From the NCBI RefSeq assembly GCF_002163715.1, contig NZ_CP015698.1, forward strand, positions 1,550,001 through 1,614,000: a stretch of DNA of 64,000 bases, written 5' to 3'. The position numbers and the translations under genes were made by a program. Numbering within the stretch: the first letter of the stretch is position 1; the number at the start of each line of letters is the position of its first letter. A model generated the notes under the pieces. It was not told the DNA's origin, did not search any database, and saw nothing but the letters and a program-made list of their open reading frames with translations. The stretch is from Curvibacter sp. AEP1-3. GTDB taxonomy: Bacteria; Pseudomonadota; Gammaproteobacteria; Burkholderiales; Burkholderiaceae_C. Below are positions 25,951 through 36,032 of this stretch, piece by piece.

Positions 25951-26529
25951 TCAATCGCGGCCGGGCAACATGCGGTTGATCAGGCCATCGCGGTCTATCC
26001 ACTGGTGCTTGAGTGCAGCGGCAATGTGCAGACCGGCCAGTCCGATCAAGGCAAACGCACTAAGTTCATGAAAGGGCTTGATCATTTCGGCCAGCGCTTT
26101 GTCAGCAGGCACGAAATCAGGCAAAGGCAATACGCCGAATACCACGATGGGGAAGCCCGCCGCAGAGCTATAGGCCCAGCCGATCAGCGGCACCAGGAAA
26201 AACAGGGCATACAGCGCGTGGTGGGTGCCATGGTGGGCCCAGTGTTGCCACGCAGGCATGGCCGCAGAAATTTTGCCGGGCAGTTCAGGCGGACGGTGCG
26301 TCAAGCGCCACAACAGGCGCAACGCGGACAGCGCCAGGATAGTGATACCGGCCCATTTGTGCCAGTTGTACAGCTTCAGACGGGTGGGCGAGAAAGGCAG
26401 GTCGGTCATGTACAGACCGACTGCAAAAATCCCGATCAGGGCCAGCCCCAGCACCCAATGCAACACGATGGCCGTAAGGCTGTAGCGCTTGGTGCCAGCG
26501 GCGAAGGAGGAGGTGTGGTTAGATGCCAT
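25951..26529 (-). CDS. Cytochrome b561
   Basis: A 192-residue inner-membrane di-heme b-type cytochrome with four hydrophobic helices. Candidate axial His residues lie in IVLHWVLG, YNWHKWAG, HGTHHALYA and GLAGLHIAAALKHQW. It probably passes electrons between quinol and the periplasmic YceI proteins encoded downstream in the same operon, or disposes of superoxide. Confidence 0.9.
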   Translation of the reverse strand: MASNHTSSFAAGTKRYSLTAIVLHWVLGLALIGIFAVGLYMTDLPFSPTRLKLYNWHKWAGITILALSALRLLWRLTHRPPELPGKISAAMPAWQHWAHHGTHHALYALFFLVPLIGWAYSSAAGFPIVVFGVLPLPDFVPADKALAEMIKPFHELSAFALIGLAGLHIAAALKHQWIDRDGLINRMLPGRD

Positions 26530-26658
26530 GCGTAGAAGTCTAGGGGGGCATGAATTGCTGATTTTTGAATCTAATTGATGACTTGATTCAAAAAATGTGA
26601 ACAGTCAAGTTCCCGGATCCGTATGCGGAACCTCGCCAGATACGACAAACGGCGCAGC

Positions 26659-26922
26659 TCAGCGCCCTGAACGGCGAATTTCGCGCAACATGGACAAATA
26701 CAGCCCTTCCACCTTGTCGCGGGCCCAAGGGGTTTTGCGCAAGAACTTGAGGCTGGAGCCCACACTGGGCTCAAAGGTAAAGCAGCGCACCGGGATGCGC
26801 TCGCCCAAGCCGTCCCAACCGTAGTAATCGGCCAGTTCCGTCACGATGGCCTCCAGCGTTTTGCCATGCAGCGGGTTGTTGGCCTGCTTGGCCGGTGCAG
26901 GCGGGGGCGTGTCGGTACTCAT
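26659..26922 (-). CDS. VF530-family small DNA-binding protein
   Basis: An 87-residue protein matching the VF530/DUF2132 family ([28 protein letters not shown], ending [16 protein letters not shown]). Structures of the family suggest DNA binding, but the function is unknown. The frame opens at 26979; ATG 26922 gives the usual family N-terminus after a short Pro/Ala tail. Confidence 0.85.
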   Translation of the reverse strand: MSTDTPPPAPAKQANNPLHGKTLEAIVTELADYYGWDGLGERIPVRCFTFEPSVGSSLKFLRKTPWARDKVEGLYLSMLREIRRSGR

Positions 26923-26968
26923 GCCGCAATTGTCGCAGGCCGCCGGAGACGCAAAGGGCGAGATGCCC

Positions 26969-27976
26969 TCACCCCTCAAACTGCGGGTGCAATTGCCGGA
27001 TACGCGACATCGCCATGCCAGCGGCGGCGGTGCGCGTCTCCACGCCCAGCTTCACAAACACCCGCTCCAGGTGTTTCTTCACAGTCATGGGACTGCTGCC
27101 CAGAATGTCGCCGATGTCTTTGTTGGTCTTGCCCTTGACCACCCAGTAGAGCACTTCCGCCTCGCGGGCGGTGAGCTTGAAGGAAAGGCTCATGGCTTCA
27201 ATGACAGCGGTGTCTGACACCTCGCGCATCACGATCAGCCAATCGCCACCGGCATCGCTGTCCCCGATTTGTTGGTGCAACCGGAAAGTCAGGCGCTTGG
27301 GGCCGCGTTCCAGACTCAGCTTGGCCGGCTCGTCCCCGCGGGCTACCGTTTGCAGGCAGGCCTGCAACCAGCCCAGAACTTCGGGCGGCGTGTTGGGCGC
27401 CTGGGTGCCGCAGTAGCGTTCCAGCAGGTCGCGCGCCAAGGGCGTTTGCCACATCAGGCAGCCATCGGCAGCACGCACGGTGATGGTGGCGTAGCCGAAA
27501 GCATCCAGCGCATTGCGGGTCTGACGCCGCTCGCGTGCGCCGGCCAGGTGCACTCCCATGCGGGCCAGCACTTCCTTGGGCTTGATGGGCTTGGTCACAT
27601 AGTCCACCCCACCGCTCTCCAGTGCCGCCACCAGATATTCGGTCTCGGTCAGGCCCGTCATGAAGATGATGGGGATGTGCGTGGTTTGCGGCGCGGCCTT
27701 GAGGCGACGGGCGACTTCAAAACCGTCCATGCCGGGCATCATGGCGTCCAGCAAAATCACATCGGGCAAAGCCTGCATGGCGCGCATCAGGGCGGCCTCG
27801 CCGGAGGTGGCAATCAACACCGTGTAGCCGGATTCATCCAGTGCGTCATGCAGCACAGAAAGGTTATCGGGCACGTCGTCCACGATGAGCACTACGTCGC
27901 TGTTGGCACGGTCCAGCGTGCCATCCAGACGGGCGGCATCACTCAGGTCAACGGAGTTCATCTGCGGGGCTTGCAT
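26969..27976 (-). CDS. LuxR-type response regulator, partner of the NCS1-kinase
   Basis: A 335-residue regulator: receiver domain (about residues 25-145, phospho-Asp in [13 protein letters not shown] near residue 77), a middle PAS-like region of about 100 residues, and a C-terminal LuxR helix-turn-helix ([20 protein letters not shown], then [19 protein letters not shown]). The start overlaps the 3' end of the transporter-kinase gene, so the pair is translationally coupled. ATG 27961 is an alternative start. By position, targets may include the urease or urea/purine uptake genes, but no binding site could be identified. Confidence 0.88.
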   Translation of the reverse strand: MQAPQMNSVDLSDAARLDGTLDRANSDVVLIVDDVPDNLSVLHDALDESGYTVLIATSGEAALMRAMQALPDVILLDAMMPGMDGFEVARRLKAAPQTTHIPIIFMTGLTETEYLVAALESGGVDYVTKPIKPKEVLARMGVHLAGARERRQTRNALDAFGYATITVRAADGCLMWQTPLARDLLERYCGTQAPNTPPEVLGWLQACLQTVARGDEPAKLSLERGPKRLTFRLHQQIGDSDAGGDWLIVMREVSDTAVIEAMSLSFKLTAREAEVLYWVVKGKTNKDIGDILGSSPMTVKKHLERVFVKLGVETRTAAAGMAMSRIRQLHPQFEG

Positions 27977-30900
27977 CGAGCACTTTCTGCAATTGTTCGG
28001 CCATGATCTCAAACTGGTACTGGCGGGCCAGCGCCTCCTGCTGCGCAATGAAGGCCGCGCACTCGGGGTGCTGCACCTGCAGGCTTTGCAGCTGGTTCAA
28101 AACGCCCCGGTAGTAACCCAGGCGCGCCACCTCCAGCAAGGCGCGGCAGTCACTAGCGGGCAACACTCCCACTGCCACAGGCTTCATATCTTGGGCCACA
28201 CTCGGGGCGGCCTGCGTGGAAGCCTCTACCGTTGGCTTGTCCACCCACACCAACTCCAGCCGGCGCTCCAGCCAGTCCAGCAACTCGCTGTGGCGCACGG
28301 GTTTGACGATGAAGTCTTCCGGTGGCAAGCCCAGCCCGTTGTCCAGCCCCCGGTCAAACGCGTTGGCAGACACGATGGCCACCTGCGGCTCGCTGCCACC
28401 CAGTGCCGGATTACCCCGTATGCGGCGCAATGTCTCCCAACCGTCAATGCCGGGCATGGCGAGATCCAGCAACACCACATCGGGCTGCAGTCCGGCGGCC
28501 AGCAGGTCCAGGCAATCGTGGCCGCTGGCAGCAGTGCGCACTTCAAAACCCAAGGGCTCCAGCAGACTCACCAGCAGCTCGCGGTCCGCCTCCTCGTTAT
28601 CCACCACCAGCACTTTGCGGCGCGCACCGGCATAGGCCACGCGCGGCTTGCTGTGGGGGGCCGCTTGCTGTGCGATTGCCGGCGGCATGTGCAAGTCCGG
28701 CAGGAACAAGCGAACCTTGAACACCGAACCTTGGCCGAGCACACTGGTTGCCGACAACTCGCCGCCCATGAGGTCGGTGAGCATTTTGGCAATCGTCAAG
28801 CCCAAGCCCGACCCGCCCGACGCCACTGCGGCACCCGATGCAGCAGTCGATCCGCGGGTGAAGGGCTCGAAGATACGGTCCAACTCCTGCGCCGGCATGC
28901 CGGGGCCGGTATCGTGGATCTCGATATGCGCCATTTCGCGCGCATAGCGCAGCACCAAGCGCACACTGCCCGTAGCAGTGAACTTGATGGCATTGCCCAG
29001 CAGGTTGATACAGATCTGCCGCAGGCGCTTTTCGTCCGCCCTCACCCACTCCGGCACATTGCCCTGCACCTCAAACTGAAACTGCAGCCCCTTGGCCGCC
29101 GCCTGCAGTTCGAACATGCCGGCCAGCTCAGCCATGCCGTTGGCGAACTGCATGGGCTTTACATTGAGCGTGAGCTTGCCGCTCTCGATGTGGGCCATGT
29201 CCAGCGTGCCCTCAATCAAGGACAGCAAGTGTTCGCCGCCCCGCTTGATCACGCTCACCGCCTGCTTGCGGTGGGGCGGTATGGCCGCGTCCTCGCCCAT
29301 GAGCTGTGCGTAACCCAGGATGCTGTTGAGCGGTGTGCGCAGTTCATGGCTGATGGCACTGATGTAGCGGCTCTTGGCCTGGTTGGCCGCCTCGGCGGCT
29401 TGGCGGGCTTGCTCGGCTACACGCTTGGCTTCTTGCAAGGCAACGTCCGTCTGGCGGTGGGACTCGATCTCGCGCAGCAGCAAATGGCTTTGGCGGTTGG
29501 ACTCTTCCTGTGCCACCTGCCGGCTTTTGTGCGCCAGCACCAACCACCAGGCCACAATGCCGGACATCAGCATCAGCGCAGCAAAAGTTTTGCTGAAGCC
29601 TGAGCGCAACGCCGCTTCTACCGCCAGGCGCTGTTCGGTCAATGCGACCAAGCCCCCCAACTCCTGCTTGTAAAACATGGCGAACACCGTGGCCAGCAGG
29701 GGCAGGATGACCAGCATCAGCAGCAAAAAGTGCCCCAGCCCCGTGTCCAGAAACGGCCACACCCTTTTGGGCAACAGCCAGCGCAAAGCGGCGGACCACT
29801 GGGTGGCCAGGTTTGCATGCGGTTTGCACATGTCGCCACAGCGCGCATCCAACGTGCAGCACAGCGAGCAGATGGCGCCTTGATACGCCGGGCAATGGGC
29901 CATGTCTGGCCCTTCATACTCTCGCTCGCAAATCACACACTGGCGGGCTTGCAGCCGGAGGTTACTGCCCTGCGTGGCTGCAGATTCTTGCTTTCTTGCC
30001 AAGTAGTACTTGCCTTTAGTCCACCACGCAATCAAGGGCGAGGTCACCATGGCAGTGACCAGGGCCACCACCGCCGAGAAAGCCTTGGCCAGCTCCCCGA
30101 AGAGCCCCAAATAAGCGAGGATAGATAGCAACGACGCCATGGCCATGGCGCCCACCCCCACGGGATTAATGTCGTAGAGATGCGCCCGCTTGAACTCAAT
30201 GCCCTTGGGCGACAAGCCCAAAGGCTTGTTGATGACCAAATCGGCCACCACCGCCATGATCCAGGCGATGGCGATGTTCGAATACAGGCTGAGCACTTCG
30301 CCGAGCGCCTGGAACACATTCATCTCCATCAGCATGAAGGCGATCACGCTGTTGAACAGCACCCACACCACCCGCCCGGGATGGCTGTGCGTGAGGCGCG
30401 AGAAGAAGTTGCTCCAGGCCAGTGAGCCGGCGTAGGCGTTGGTCACATTGATCTTGAGCTGCGAGACCACCACGAACACCGCCGTCGCTGCCACCGCCCA
30501 GCCCAGCGAAGGGAACACATATTCATACGCAGCCAGGTACATCTGGTTCGGGTCCACCGCACGCTCGGTGGGCACGCTGTGCTGGATGGCGAGGTAGGCC
30601 AAGTACGCACCGCCCAGCATTTTGATCACGCCCAGAAACACCCAGCCAGGCCCGCCCACCAGCACGCCAGCCCACCAACTGAAGCGGTTGGTGGCGGTAC
30701 GTTGGGGCATAAAGCGCAAGTAGTCGGCCTGCTCCCCCATCTGGGTAATCAGGGCAATACCTACCGTGAGTGCAGCACCAAAGAGGTGCAAGTTAAAGAC
30801 ACCTGCAGTGCCTTGCTCACCAGCGTAGTGCGTAATGCCAGTAAAGGCTTGAGGGTCACGCACCAAAACAAAGCCAAATGGAACCACCAGCATGATCAGC

Positions 30901-31466
30901 CACAGCGGCTGCGTCCAAATCTGCAGGCGGCTGATGGTGGACACGCCGTGGGTGACCAAGGGAATCACCACCACCGCGCAAATCAGGTAACCCCAGGTAG
31001 GCGGTATGTCCAGGGCCAGCTCCAGCGCATAGGCCATGACGGCCGCCTCCAGCGCGAAGAAGATGAAGGTGAATGAGGCATAGATCAGCGAGGTCAGGGT
31101 GGATCCGATGTAGCCGAAGCCCGCGCCGCGTGTGAGCAAATCCATGTCCACCCCATAGCGGGCGGCATACACACTGATGGGCAAGCCCGCCAGAAAAATC
31201 ACCAGCCCCGTCATCAGAATGGCCCAGAAGGCATTCACAAAGCCGTACTGCACCAGCAAGGTGGCGCCCACGGCTTCCAGGATCAGAAAAGAAGCCGCTC
31301 CGAAGGCCGTGTTGGCCACCCGCCATTCCGACCACTTGCGAAAGCGCTGTGGCGTGAAGCGCAGGGCGTAGTCCTCCATGGTCTCGCTGGCGACCCAGTT
31401 GTTGTAGTCGCGGCGGATTTTCACCACCCGCTGGGCGGGGGCTTCCGGGGGTGGAGGGGGCAGCAT
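27948..31466 (-). CDS. NCS1 permease - Cys-rich domain - hybrid histidine kinase
   Basis: A single protein of 1172 residues, intact throughout. Residues about 30-490 are a complete NCS1 nucleobase permease (12 hydrophobic segments; [24 protein letters not shown]). Residues 510-550 form a Cys-rich knuckle (Cys at 510, 513, 525, 533, 536, 537, 543 and 547, His 550). Two further membrane segments follow (about 578-600 and 625-646), then a coiled coil, a histidine kinase (SHELRTP, His 707; [22 protein letters not shown]) and a receiver (Asp 1001 in VLLDLAMP, Lys 1055), with an 80-residue helical tail. It probably senses a purine, pyrimidine or hydantoin through the carrier fold and signals to the LuxR regulator encoded next to it. 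It faces ureA across a 135-bp promoter. A GTG at 31556 and another at 31475 are alternative starts. Confidence 0.85.
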   Translation of the reverse strand: MLPPPPPEAPAQRVVKIRRDYNNWVASETMEDYALRFTPQRFRKWSEWRVANTAFGAASFLILEAVGATLLVQYGFVNAFWAILMTGLVIFLAGLPISVYAARYGVDMDLLTRGAGFGYIGSTLTSLIYASFTFIFFALEAAVMAYALELALDIPPTWGYLICAVVVIPLVTHGVSTISRLQIWTQPLWLIMLVVPFGFVLVRDPQAFTGITHYAGEQGTAGVFNLHLFGAALTVGIALITQMGEQADYLRFMPQRTATNRFSWWAGVLVGGPGWVFLGVIKMLGGAYLAYLAIQHSVPTERAVDPNQMYLAAYEYVFPSLGWAVAATAVFVVVSQLKINVTNAYAGSLAWSNFFSRLTHSHPGRVVWVLFNSVIAFMLMEMNVFQALGEVLSLYSNIAIAWIMAVVADLVINKPLGLSPKGIEFKRAHLYDINPVGVGAMAMASLLSILAYLGLFGELAKAFSAVVALVTAMVTSPLIAWWTKGKYYLARKQESAATQGSNLRLQARQCVICEREYEGPDMAHCPAYQGAICSLCCTLDARCGDMCKPHANLATQWSAALRWLLPKRVWPFLDTGLGHFLLLMLVILPLLATVFAMFYKQELGGLVALTEQRLAVEAALRSGFSKTFAALMLMSGIVAWWLVLAHKSRQVAQEESNRQSHLLLREIESHRQTDVALQEAKRVAEQARQAAEAANQAKSRYISAISHELRTPLNSILGYAQLMGEDAAIPPHRKQAVSVIKRGGEHLLSLIEGTLDMAHIESGKLTLNVKPMQFANGMAELAGMFELQAAAKGLQFQFEVQGNVPEWVRADEKRLRQICINLLGNAIKFTATGSVRLVLRYAREMAHIEIHDTGPGMPAQELDRIFEPFTRGSTAASGAAVASGGSGLGLTIAKMLTDLMGGELSATSVLGQGSVFKVRLFLPDLHMPPAIAQQAAPHSKPRVAYAGARRKVLVVDNEEADRELLVSLLEPLGFEVRTAASGHDCLDLLAAGLQPDVVLLDLAMPGIDGWETLRRIRGNPALGGSEPQVAIVSANAFDRGLDNGLGLPPEDFIVKPVRHSELLDWLERRLELVWVDKPTVEASTQAAPSVAQDMKPVAVGVLPASDCRALLEVARLGYYRGVLNQLQSLQVQHPECAAFIAQQEALARQYQFEIMAEQLQKVLDASPADELR

Positions 31467-31601
31467 TTCAATGGACACGCGCTGCAGGGTGCAGTTTCCA
31501 TGCCATTGCCGCAGACAAGGCTGCGGCCTTTGGCGTACGGCACCACCACAGGGCACGGGGATTGCTTAGGATGCACCATCTGCAGACAAATCGGACCGAC
31601 C

Positions 31602-31904
31602 ATGGAACTCACGCCCAGAGAAAAAGACAAGCTCATGCTGTTCACCGCCGGATTGCTGGCGGAGCGCCGCAAAGCCCGTGGCCTCAAGCTCAATTACCCG
31701 GAGGCCGTGGCCTTGATCAGCTGTGCAGTGATGGAAGGCGCACGCGACGGCAAAACCGTGGCCCAACTGATGAGCGAGGGTCGCACCGTGCTGACCCGAG
31801 ACGACGTGATGGACGGCATCGCCGAGATGATTCCGGACATCCAGATCGAAGCCACCTTCCCCGACGGCACCAAGCTCGTCACTGTCCACCAGCCCATCGT
31901 ATGA
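31602..31904 (+). CDS. ureA: Urease gamma subunit
   Basis: The 100-residue small subunit of nickel urease, which splits urea into ammonia and carbamate. It begins [20 protein letters not shown], as the family does, and includes [11 protein letters not shown] and LLxxDDVMxG-like sequence ([13 protein letters not shown]). The frame extends upstream to 31500, but ATG 31602 is the conserved start. It opens the ureA-J-B-C-GNAT-E-F-G operon. Confidence 0.96.
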   Translation: MELTPREKDKLMLFTAGLLAERRKARGLKLNYPEAVALISCAVMEGARDGKTVAQLMSEGRTVLTRDDVMDGIAEMIPDIQIEATFPDGTKLVTVHQPIV

Positions 31905-31929
31905 ACACCCCCCGGCTTGCCCACTTCGT

Positions 31930-31999
31930 GTGGCCGCTTTCCCCCTTGCAGGGGGCAACACCAGCGGCCCGGCAAAGCCGGTTCCGCGGTGTTCCTGGT
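31930..31999 (+). repeat. GC-rich two-hairpin dispersed repeat, copy 1
   Basis: Fills the ureA-ureJ gap. It contains CCCCCTTGCAGGGGG (a hairpin) followed by CCCGGCAAAGCCGG, a CCGGC/GCCGG hairpin. A second copy lies in opposite orientation in the ureB-ureC gap (32993-33085). REP-like elements of this kind are scattered in Comamonadaceae genomes. Confidence 0.75.
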
Positions 32000-32040
32000 T
32001 AAGACGACCTCCCCTCTTCTCGCTCACTTTTGGAGATTCC

Positions 32041-32643
32041 ATGCGTTACCCATCGAAATCCGCTCTTCTTTTCATAGCTGCTGGCGCACTATCCACGGGC
32101 GCCAGCGCCCATGTGGGCACTGATCTGCATAGCCACGGCAGCTTCATGACCGGCCTGCTGCACCCGCTGGGCGGCATGGACCACCTGCTGGCCATGCTGG
32201 CCGTCGGCGTCTGGAGCGCAGTGTCTGCCCGCCGCGCCGGGCCCGCCTTGCTGTGGGGACCGCTCGCCTTCGCCAACATGCTGGTGCTGGGCGCCCTGCT
32301 GGGCCTCCAAGGCATGGGGGGCGCCGTGGTGGAGCCCATGGTGGCCGCCTCTGTGCTCGCGCTGGGCCTGCTAGTACTCACACGCCAAGGCATGAATGCC
32401 GCAGCCTCCATGGTGTTGGTGGGTGGCTTTGCTGTGTTCCACGGACTGGCCCACGGTGCGGAGTTGGCAGCTACGGGTGACGCGGTTGCGGCAGTGGCCG
32501 GCATGTTTGTTGCCACTATCGCGCTGCATCTTTCCGGCGTGGCACTGGGCTGGTCCTTGCGTGCTGCCAATGTGTGGGCAACCCGCGCCACCGGCGTAGC
32601 AGTTGCTGCTTCGGGCCTGGCCCTGCTGATGCAATTGGCGTGA
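32041..32643 (+). CDS. ureJ: HupE/UreJ family membrane protein
   Basis: A 200-residue inner-membrane protein of the HupE/UreJ family, proposed nickel permeases that supply urease or hydrogenase. It has a signal peptide (cleavage after ASA near residue 23), then [33 protein letters not shown] with the metal-binding HPxxGxDH motif, and about six hydrophobic helices. Unusually it lies between ureA and ureB. The signal-peptide core is encoded by a dispersed repeat copy (32063-32106), in the same frame as in urtB. Confidence 0.88.
   Translation: MRYPSKSALLFIAAGALSTGASAHVGTDLHSHGSFMTGLLHPLGGMDHLLAMLAVGVWSAVSARRAGPALLWGPLAFANMLVLGALLGLQGMGGAVVEPMVAASVLALGLLVLTRQGMNAAASMVLVGGFAVFHGLAHGAELAATGDAVAAVAGMFVATIALHLSGVALGWSLRAANVWATRATGVAVAASGLALLMQLA
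32063..32106 (+). repeat. Dispersed ~45-bp repeat, copy G (inside ureJ signal peptide)
   Basis: CTTCTTTTCATAGCTGCTGG then CGCACTATCCACGGGCGCCA. Shares 20 of 21 bases with copy F in its second half. It encodes UreJ signal-peptide residues in the same frame as copy C does for UrtB. Confidence 0.75.
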
Positions 32644-32654
32644 AGGACGGCACC

Positions 32655-32960
32655 ATGACCCCCGGCGAACTCATTCTTGACGACGGTGAACATCTGCTCA
32701 ACACAGGCCGCCGCACCGTGACGGTGGTGGTGCAGAACCAGTCGGACCGGCCTATCCAGGTGGGTTCCCACTACCACTTTGCAGAGACCAATGGCGCGCT
32801 CGGCTTTGACCGTGCGGTGGCGCAAGGCATGCGCCTGAACATCGCTTCCGGCTCGGCCGTGCGATTCGAGCCCGGCCAACAACGCACCGTGGAGCTGGTG
32901 GAGATTGGCGGCGACAGAATGATTTACGGCTTTCGCGGCCTGACCCAAGGGAGTCTTTAA
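32655..32960 (+). CDS. ureB: Urease beta subunit
   Basis: A 101-residue subunit with the family signature [19 protein letters not shown] and [16 protein letters not shown], ending in the conserved [12 protein letters not shown] segment. It starts 11 bases after ureJ; it is separated from ureC by a 133-bp gap filled with a repeat element. Confidence 0.96.
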   Translation: MTPGELILDDGEHLLNTGRRTVTVVVQNQSDRPIQVGSHYHFAETNGALGFDRAVAQGMRLNIASGSAVRFEPGQQRTVELVEIGGDRMIYGFRGLTQGSL

Positions 32961-32992
32961 ATGATGCATACATGTTTGCAAGCCCCGCAATA

Positions 32993-33085
32993 CCAGGGAT
33001 GCCGTGGAACCGGCTTTGCCGGGCCACTGGCATCGCCCCCGGCAAGGGGGGTGGCGAAGAGTGCGCAGCACCGTAGCCTGGGGGT
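32993..33085 (-). repeat. GC-rich two-hairpin dispersed repeat, copy 2 (inverted)
   Basis: Opposite orientation to the copy at 31930. It shares GGAACCGGCTTTGCCGGGCC (33006-33025) and carries the hairpin CCCCCGGCAAGGGGG. The two copies flank ureJ and ureB as inverted repeats. Confidence 0.75.
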
Positions 33086-33093
33086 GAACTGAT

Positions 33094-34812
33094 ATGGCAA
33101 CCATCGGACGCCGCGCCTACGCGGAAATCTTCGGCCCCACCACTGGCGACCGCGTGCGCCTGGCAGATACTGGCCTGATCATTGAGGTCGAAAAAGACTA
33201 CACCCTGGCTGCGGGCAGCTATGGCGAAGAGGTCAAGTTCGGCGGCGGCAAAACCATCCGCGATGGCATGGCGCAAAGCCAGCGCACCAGGGCGGAAGGT
33301 GCAGTGGACTGCGTGCTGACCAACGCCCTCATCCTGGACCACTGGGGCATCGTCAAGGCCGACATCGGCCTCAAAGGAGGGCGCATAGTGGCCATCGGCA
33401 AAGCCGGCAACCCTGACACGCAGCCGGGTGTGGACATCATCATCGGGCCGGGTACAGAGATCATCAGCTGCGAGGGCAACATCGTCACCGCAGGCGGCAT
33501 TGACTGCCATATTCACTTCATCTGCCCGCAGCAGATTGAAGAAGCACTCTCCAGCGGCGTGACCACCATGATGGGTGGCGGCACGGGTCCAGCCACCGGC
33601 ACCTTTGCCACCACCTGCACCCCCGGCCCATGGAACATAGAGCGCATGCTGCAAGCGGCCGATGCCTTCCCCATGAACCTGGGCTATTTTGGCAAGGGCA
33701 ATGCCAGCCTGCCCGGCGCACTGCATGAGCAGATCAACGCCGGGGTGATTGGCCTCAAGCTGCATGAAGACTGGGGCAGCACGCCCGCAGCCATCAGCAA
33801 CTGTCTGGATGTGGCTGACGAAACCGAGATTCAGGTAGCCCTGCACTCGGACACGCTCAACGAATCCGGCTTTGTGGAGAACACCATTGAAGCCACCAAG
33901 GGCCGTGGCCTGTGCGCCTTCCACACCGAAGGTGCAGGTGGCGGCCACGCCCCCGACATCCTGAAGGTGGTGGGCCAGGCTAACTTTCTGCCCAGCTCTA
34001 CCAACCCCACCATGCCCTACACCCAGAACACGCTGGACGAGCATGTGGACATGCTGATGGTCTGCCACCACCTGGACGCGGGCATTGCCGAAGACCTCGC
34101 CTTTGCCGAGAGCCGCATCCGCAAGGAAACCATCGCCGCCGAAGACATCCTGCACGACATGGGCGCCATTTCCATGATGAGCAGCGACAGCCAGGCCATG
34201 GGCCGCGTGGGCGAAGTCATCATCCGCACATGGCAGACCGCCGACAAGATGAAGTCACAACGTGGCAGCTTGCCAGAAGACAGCAGCCGCAACGACAACT
34301 TCCGCGTTAAACGGTACGTCGCCAAGTACACCATCAACCCTGCGATTTCGCACGGCATCAGCCATGAAGTCGGCAGCATCGAAGTGGGCAAGTGGGCGGA
34401 CCTGGTGATCTACAAACCCGCATTCTTCGGCGTCAAGCCAGCGCTGATTTTGAAGGGCGGCTTCATCGCCCACGCTGCCATGGGTGACCCGAATGCATCC
34501 ATCCCCACACCGCAGCCGGTGCACTACCGCCCCATGTTCGGCAGCTTCGGCGGTGCGCTGCACCGCGGCTCGCTGACCTTTGTGTCGCAAGCGGGTTTGA
34601 ACGCAGGCATCAAGGATCGTTTTGGCCTGGCGAAAAATGTGGCTGCGGTGAAAAACATCCGCGGGGTGCGCAAGCAGCACATGGTGCACAACAGCTACCT
34701 GCCCACCATGGAGATCGATGCACAAACCTACAGCGTGCGCGCCGACGGCCAGCTGCTGACCTGCGAGCCGGCGCTCAAGCTACCGATGGCACAGCGCTAC
34801 TTTTTGTTCTGA
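33094..34812 (+). CDS. ureC: Urease alpha subunit (catalytic)
   Basis: The 572-residue catalytic subunit carrying the di-nickel centre. Nickel ligands are visible: [14 protein letters not shown] (two His), the carbamylated Lys in [12 protein letters not shown] with the following His, a later His in [12 protein letters not shown], and Asp in [12 protein letters not shown]. The mobile active-site flap MVCHHLD is present. Full family length with no disruption. It is followed 18 bases later by a GNAT gene. Confidence 0.97.
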   Translation: MATIGRRAYAEIFGPTTGDRVRLADTGLIIEVEKDYTLAAGSYGEEVKFGGGKTIRDGMAQSQRTRAEGAVDCVLTNALILDHWGIVKADIGLKGGRIVAIGKAGNPDTQPGVDIIIGPGTEIISCEGNIVTAGGIDCHIHFICPQQIEEALSSGVTTMMGGGTGPATGTFATTCTPGPWNIERMLQAADAFPMNLGYFGKGNASLPGALHEQINAGVIGLKLHEDWGSTPAAISNCLDVADETEIQVALHSDTLNESGFVENTIEATKGRGLCAFHTEGAGGGHAPDILKVVGQANFLPSSTNPTMPYTQNTLDEHVDMLMVCHHLDAGIAEDLAFAESRIRKETIAAEDILHDMGAISMMSSDSQAMGRVGEVIIRTWQTADKMKSQRGSLPEDSSRNDNFRVKRYVAKYTINPAISHGISHEVGSIEVGKWADLVIYKPAFFGVKPALILKGGFIAHAAMGDPNASIPTPQPVHYRPMFGSFGGALHRGSLTFVSQAGLNAGIKDRFGLAKNVAAVKNIRGVRKQHMVHNSYLPTMEIDAQTYSVRADGQLLTCEPALKLPMAQRYFLF

Positions 34813-34830
34813 AGCCGCATAACGCACCCC

Positions 34831-35289
34831 ATGGACATTCGCATCGATGACCTGCAGGGGGCGGCCATTGCCGCCCTGCTGCAAGTGCACCTGGATGCCA
34901 TGCACCAGCACTCGCCACCTGAAAGCGTGCATGCCCTCGATCTGGAAGCCTTGCGCCACCCGTCTATCACCTTTTGGACGGCGTGGGACGGGGATGCCCT
35001 GATGGGCTGCGGTGCGCTCAAAACGCACAGCGCCACCCATGCAGAGCTCAAGTCCATGCGCACCGCCGCGGGCCATGAACGCAAAGGTGTGGCGCGAGCA
35101 CTGCTGCGCCATATCGAAGCCGCCGCGCGTGAAAAAGATGTGCAGCACATCAACCTGGAAACCGGCACCAATGCACCGTTCTTCCCCGCCCACAGGCTCT
35201 ATGAAAGTGAAGGCTTTGTGGAGTGCGGCCCGTTTGCCGACTACCAGTTAGACCCTTACAGCAGGTTCATGACCAAGGCCCTGACCTGA
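34831..35289 (+). CDS. GNAT-family N-acetyltransferase inside the urease operon
   Basis: A 152-residue acetyltransferase with the acetyl-CoA loop AAGHERKGVARALLRH (RxxGxA form) and the C-terminal LYESEGFVECGPF. It resembles ElaA/YafP-type small GNATs. It lies between ureC and ureE, 18 bases after ureC, and so is almost certainly cotranscribed with urease. The substrate is unknown; acetylation of a urease-related protein or a polyamine is a guess. Confidence 0.85.
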   Translation: MDIRIDDLQGAAIAALLQVHLDAMHQHSPPESVHALDLEALRHPSITFWTAWDGDALMGCGALKTHSATHAELKSMRTAAGHERKGVARALLRHIEAAAREKDVQHINLETGTNAPFFPAHRLYESEGFVECGPFADYQLDPYSRFMTKALT

Positions 35290-35345
35290 GGGGGATGGCG
35301 CCCCTGCGCCACAATGCGGCCATCCACCAGCACACCTGAATGTTT

Positions 35346-36020
35346 ATGCTCCAAGTCTCCAAATGCATCCCTCAAGGCCAAGGCCTGGCACCGGTCCTCG
35401 TCAAGCGCGCCGCCACCGTCGAGCTGGACTGGGACGTGCGCCAGAAAAGCCGTTTTGACGCCACCGACAGCCAGGGCCGCCAGATCGGCGTGTTTCTGCC
35501 CCGTGGCACTGTGGTGCGCGGTGGCGATGTGCTGGTGGCCGAAGACGGCTCGCTCATCGTCGCAAAAGCCGCGCCGCAAGCAGTGCTGAAGATCACCCAC
35601 TGCGCCAACCACGGCACGCCCTTCGACCTGATTCGCGCCGCCTACCACCTGGGCAACCGCCATGTACCCATCGAGTTGCAGCACGACCACCTGAAGATTG
35701 AGCCCGATCACGTGCTGGCCGACATGCTCCGCGCCATGCACCTGATAGTGAACGCGGTGGACGAGGCTTTCGAGCCCGAGAACGGCGCGTACGCCACAGG
35801 CGGCCACCATGGCGGTCACCACCATGGGCACGATCACGACGACCATGGGCATGGACATGAGCACGGGCATTCCCACGTCGGCCACAGCCATGACCACGCC
35901 CCCAAGCCCGCAGCGACTTTGCGCGGCATTCCTGTGGCGGTGCAAACCAAACCGCATGTGCATGGCCCGGACTGCAACCACGGTCACGACCATGGGCATG
36001 ACCACCACGGCGACCAGTAA
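35346..36020 (+). CDS. ureE: Urease accessory nickel chaperone UreE
   Basis: A 224-residue UreE that delivers nickel to the UreDFG-urease complex. The N-terminal peptide-binding domain (MLQVSKCIPQ onward) and the central metal-binding domain (YHLGNRHVPIELQ, HLKIEPDHVLADML) are typical. The C-terminal 75 residues are extremely His-rich (HHGGHHHGHDHDDHGHGHEH), a nickel-storage tail longer than in many UreE proteins. ATG 35340 lies two codons upstream; 35346 fits the family start better. Confidence 0.94.
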   Translation: MLQVSKCIPQGQGLAPVLVKRAATVELDWDVRQKSRFDATDSQGRQIGVFLPRGTVVRGGDVLVAEDGSLIVAKAAPQAVLKITHCANHGTPFDLIRAAYHLGNRHVPIELQHDHLKIEPDHVLADMLRAMHLIVNAVDEAFEPENGAYATGGHHGGHHHGHDHDDHGHGHEHGHSHVGHSHDHAPKPAATLRGIPVAVQTKPHVHGPDCNHGHDHGHDHHGDQ

Positions 36021-36032
36021 TCACATTCAGCC

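Noticed and set aside
31467..31556. N-terminal extension of the permease-kinase to a GTG at 31556
   Set aside because: The extra 30 residues lack permease character and a ribosome site is not visible; the ATG at 31466 leaves a normal NCS1 cytoplasmic tail. Not fully excluded.
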